Assembly (NCBI GenBank): GCA_010027915.1
Contig: RGUG01000055.1
Span: 1-7,551 of the forward strand
DNA length: 7,551 bases
Source: a bacterium
GTDB lineage: Bacteria; Margulisbacteria; Marinamargulisbacteria; SXXA01
Direction: 5' to 3'
The translations under genes were made by a program, and so were the position numbers. Below, one piece after another: positions 6,299-7,551 of the stretch. The notes beneath the pieces were generated by a model, which saw only the letters and a list, made by a program, of their open reading frames with translations, had not been told where the DNA came from and ran no database searches. The first letter of the stretch is position 1, and the number at the start of each line of letters is the position of its first letter.

Positions 6299-7416
6299 AA
6301 AACCGCCCCATACGATGGCTTGCCATGGGCATCGTGATGGGAATGGGGGGAACAATGGGGATGGGATTCATGTCACCCACGGGGTTGCCCATGCTACAAA
6401 AAGTCCATCATACCATTGCCAATTTTTATATCCGGCCCGTGGACCCCACGGCATTAGAAGTGGGGGCCATCAAAGGGTATTTGGCCGCCTTACAAGATCC
6501 CTACACCCGTTATGTGGATGCCACCACCTTATCAGCCATGCAACAACGGGTGATGGGGGACACCAGTGGGGTCGGTTTGCAACTGATGACCGGGTCATCG
6601 AATGTAACCGTGGCACGGGTCACACCGGGATCATCGGCCTTTAAGGCGGGGATTCAAGTGGGGGATCAACTCATCAGCATCAACCAAACCCCTGTCAGTA
6701 CCATGCGGTGGGGGGATATCATGGCACGGCTTCGGGGACCGATTGGATCAACGGTCATGGTGCGTTATCAACGCAACGGGCACCATCGCACGGTGCAATT
6801 GGAACGCATGCCCGTGGACCAGCAGGTCGTCACCACCCGTACCGTGGGCCGCATTGGCATCATGACCATTCCCAGCTTCGAAAGTCAAACCATACCAGAT
6901 GAGTGCAAACGGGCACTGCAAGGGTTGCTAAAATCGGGGATTAAAGGGCTGGTGATTGATTTGCGGTTTAATGGCGGGGGCTTGCTATCCAACGCTGTCA
7001 AAGTGAGTCAATTATTCCTGGGGGATCGATGCGTGGTACGCATCATTGACCGGTATGGTGCCAGCACCGAAGAATGGGCATCCAGCAAGCCATTGGCCCC
7101 CACCCTCCCCCTGGTGATCGTGGTGAACGGGCAAACCGCCTCGTCAGCCGAAATCGTGGCCGCTGCACTACAAGATCACAAACGGGCCACCATCGTGGGG
7201 CAACCCACTTATGGCAAATCAACCATTCAAAAAGTATTGCCCTTGGCCAATGGGATGGGTGGGATCATCTATACCAACGCCGCCTATCAATCCCCTAACG
7301 GACGCGATTTATCCAAGGGCGGCATTCAAGTGGACATCCCCGTATCCAAGCCCACGGCGTCAGGTGATCCCGCTATTCAACAAGCCCTGGCCTATCTTGG
7401 CGGTAACGGGGCCTAG
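6295..7416 (+). CDS. S41 family C-terminal processing peptidase (CtpA/CtpB type)
   Basis: A serine protease that cleaves envelope proteins near their C-termini. The 373 residues start at ATG 6295, overlapping the rph stop (ATGA). The same frame is open back to 6001, but that part lies inside rph and shows no homology. Residues 1-30 form a basic start (KNRPIRW) and a Gly/Met-rich hydrophobic stretch (AMGIVMGMGGTMGMGFM), probably a signal anchor. Then come the family's LQDPYTRYVD segment (about 64-73), a PDZ domain about 88-175 with GVGLQL (92-97) and AGIQVGDQLISIN, and the peptidase core with GLVIDLRFNGGGLL. The Ser-Lys dyad is S283 in NGQTASSAEI and K308 in PTYGKSTIQ, exactly 25 residues apart as in characterised family members. 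Relatives usually have GKG after the lysine; here it is GKS. CtpA and CtpB cannot be told apart. Confidence 0.93.
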   Translation: MKNRPIRWLAMGIVMGMGGTMGMGFMSPTGLPMLQKVHHTIANFYIRPVDPTALEVGAIKGYLAALQDPYTRYVDATTLSAMQQRVMGDTSGVGLQLMTGSSNVTVARVTPGSSAFKAGIQVGDQLISINQTPVSTMRWGDIMARLRGPIGSTVMVRYQRNGHHRTVQLERMPVDQQVVTTRTVGRIGIMTIPSFESQTIPDECKRALQGLLKSGIKGLVIDLRFNGGGLLSNAVKVSQLFLGDRCVVRIIDRYGASTEEWASSKPLAPTLPLVIVVNGQTASSAEIVAAALQDHKRATIVGQPTYGKSTIQKVLPLANGMGGIIYTNAAYQSPNGRDLSKGGIQVDIPVSKPTASGDPAIQQALAYLGGNGA

Positions 7417-7419
7417 GAA
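7415..7419 (+). promoter_or_regulatory. Shine-Dalgarno AGGAA for the small ORF
   Basis: AGGAA overlaps the protease stop codon and ends six bases before ATG 7426. This is the main evidence that the 34-residue ORF is translated. Confidence 0.4.
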
Positions 7420-7425
7420 CATCAC

Positions 7426-7530
7426 ATGAATAAGGGAATTAGGATCACAACCGCTACAACCCATCTTGGCGGTTGGCAGGTTCTTTTCTATGATGGCACC
7501 CTATTTCAACAGCAAGGCAGGTCAGGATGA
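7426..7530 (+). CDS. Small ORF, 34 residues, unknown function or gene remnant
   Basis: ATG 7426 lies nine bases after the protease stop and has a well-spaced AGGAA. The frame ends at TGA 7528-7530, which overlaps ATG 7527 of the next frame in ATGA, the same junction style as most of the operon. The peptide contains THLGGWQVLFYDGTLFQQQ and shows no signal peptide or cysteine. The T-x-LG-W-x-x-L pattern is faintly like the N-terminal strand of O6-methylguanine-DNA methyltransferases, so a truncated remnant is conceivable, but this is weak. It could equally be a coupling peptide for the downstream gene. Translation is plausible, not proven. Confidence 0.45.
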   Translation: MNKGIRITTATTHLGGWQVLFYDGTLFQQQGRSG

Positions 7531-7551
7531 ACACAGAGGCAAATCAACAAA
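7527..7551 (+). CDS. Start of a further downstream gene (3' end outside window)
   Basis: ATG 7527 overlaps the small ORF stop (ATGA) and reads MNTEANQQ to the window edge. AAGGCAGG at 7514-7521, five bases before the ATG, is an SD-like sequence. Eight residues are too few to name a product. The overlap style suggests it continues the same operon. Confidence 0.5.

Larger units (their letters stand above)
1..7551 (+). other. Single polycistronic unit of ten overlapping or abutting genes
   Basis: All genes share one strand and the largest gap is nine bases (7417-7425). Stop/start overlaps of four bases occur at 924, 4145, 4699, 5172, 5582, 6295 and 7527, and recG abuts its upstream gene at 2021/2022. 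No hairpin followed by a T run was seen at any junction. Start codons are mixed (ATG, GTG, TTG), and several junctions lack a clear SD, which fits termination-reinitiation coupling. Operon status is inferred from layout only. Confidence 0.75.

Noticed and set aside
7417..7425. Terminator or promoter in the gap after the protease gene
   Set aside because: Nine bases are too few for either, and no hairpin with a T run follows.
7394..7473. 11-bp direct repeat ATCTTGGCGGT at 7394-7404 and 7463-7473
   Set aside because: It is short, both copies are coding, and there is no flanking mobile-element or attachment-site structure; chance is the simpler reading.

Overview
The window looks like bacterial chromosomal DNA with moderate to slightly high GC, coding wall to wall on the + strand. 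It carries ten consecutive reading frames: purL (3' part), an unrecognised exported repeat protein, recG, rsmD, coaD, a short DivIVA/SepIVA-like protein, rph, an S41 C-terminal processing protease, a 34-residue small ORF, and the first codons of another gene. There is no intergenic stretch longer than 9 bases. I see no RNA gene, mobile element, CRISPR array, promoter or terminator.

The layout is one tight, probably translationally coupled transcription unit. Junctions are 4-base stop/start overlaps (ATGA at 924, 4699, 5172, 6295 and 7527; TTGA at 4145; GTGA at 5582) or direct abutment (TAAATG at 2019-2024). The one exception is a 9-base gap after the protease. The promoter must lie upstream of the window and the terminator downstream, unless a promoter is hidden inside a gene.

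The genes are mostly housekeeping and do not form one pathway: purine synthesis (PurL), recombination and fork repair (RecG), 16S rRNA methylation (RsmD), coenzyme A synthesis (CoaD), tRNA/RNA 3'-end trimming (RNase PH) and envelope proteolysis (CtpA type). The coaD-adjacent DivIVA-like coiled-coil protein suggests a link to septation or cell growth. Two products are predicted to reach the envelope: the repeat protein and the protease.

The rsmD-coaD-(DivIVA-like) order is familiar from Bacillota, Actinomycetota and related Gram-positive-type lineages. The purL/recG/rph/ctp flanks are not an arrangement I recognise. Codon choice by eye favours GGG (Gly), CCC (Pro) and TTG (Leu), which gives many G/C runs of 5-9 bases. 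I cannot assign a phylum: a Bacillota-like or a cyanobacteria-related uncultured lineage would both fit.

The least explained parts are the exported protein with 23-residue tandem repeats (924-2021), the small ORF at 7426-7530, and the dense chain of overlapping genes itself. I did not find a convincing new multi-gene defence or metabolic system.
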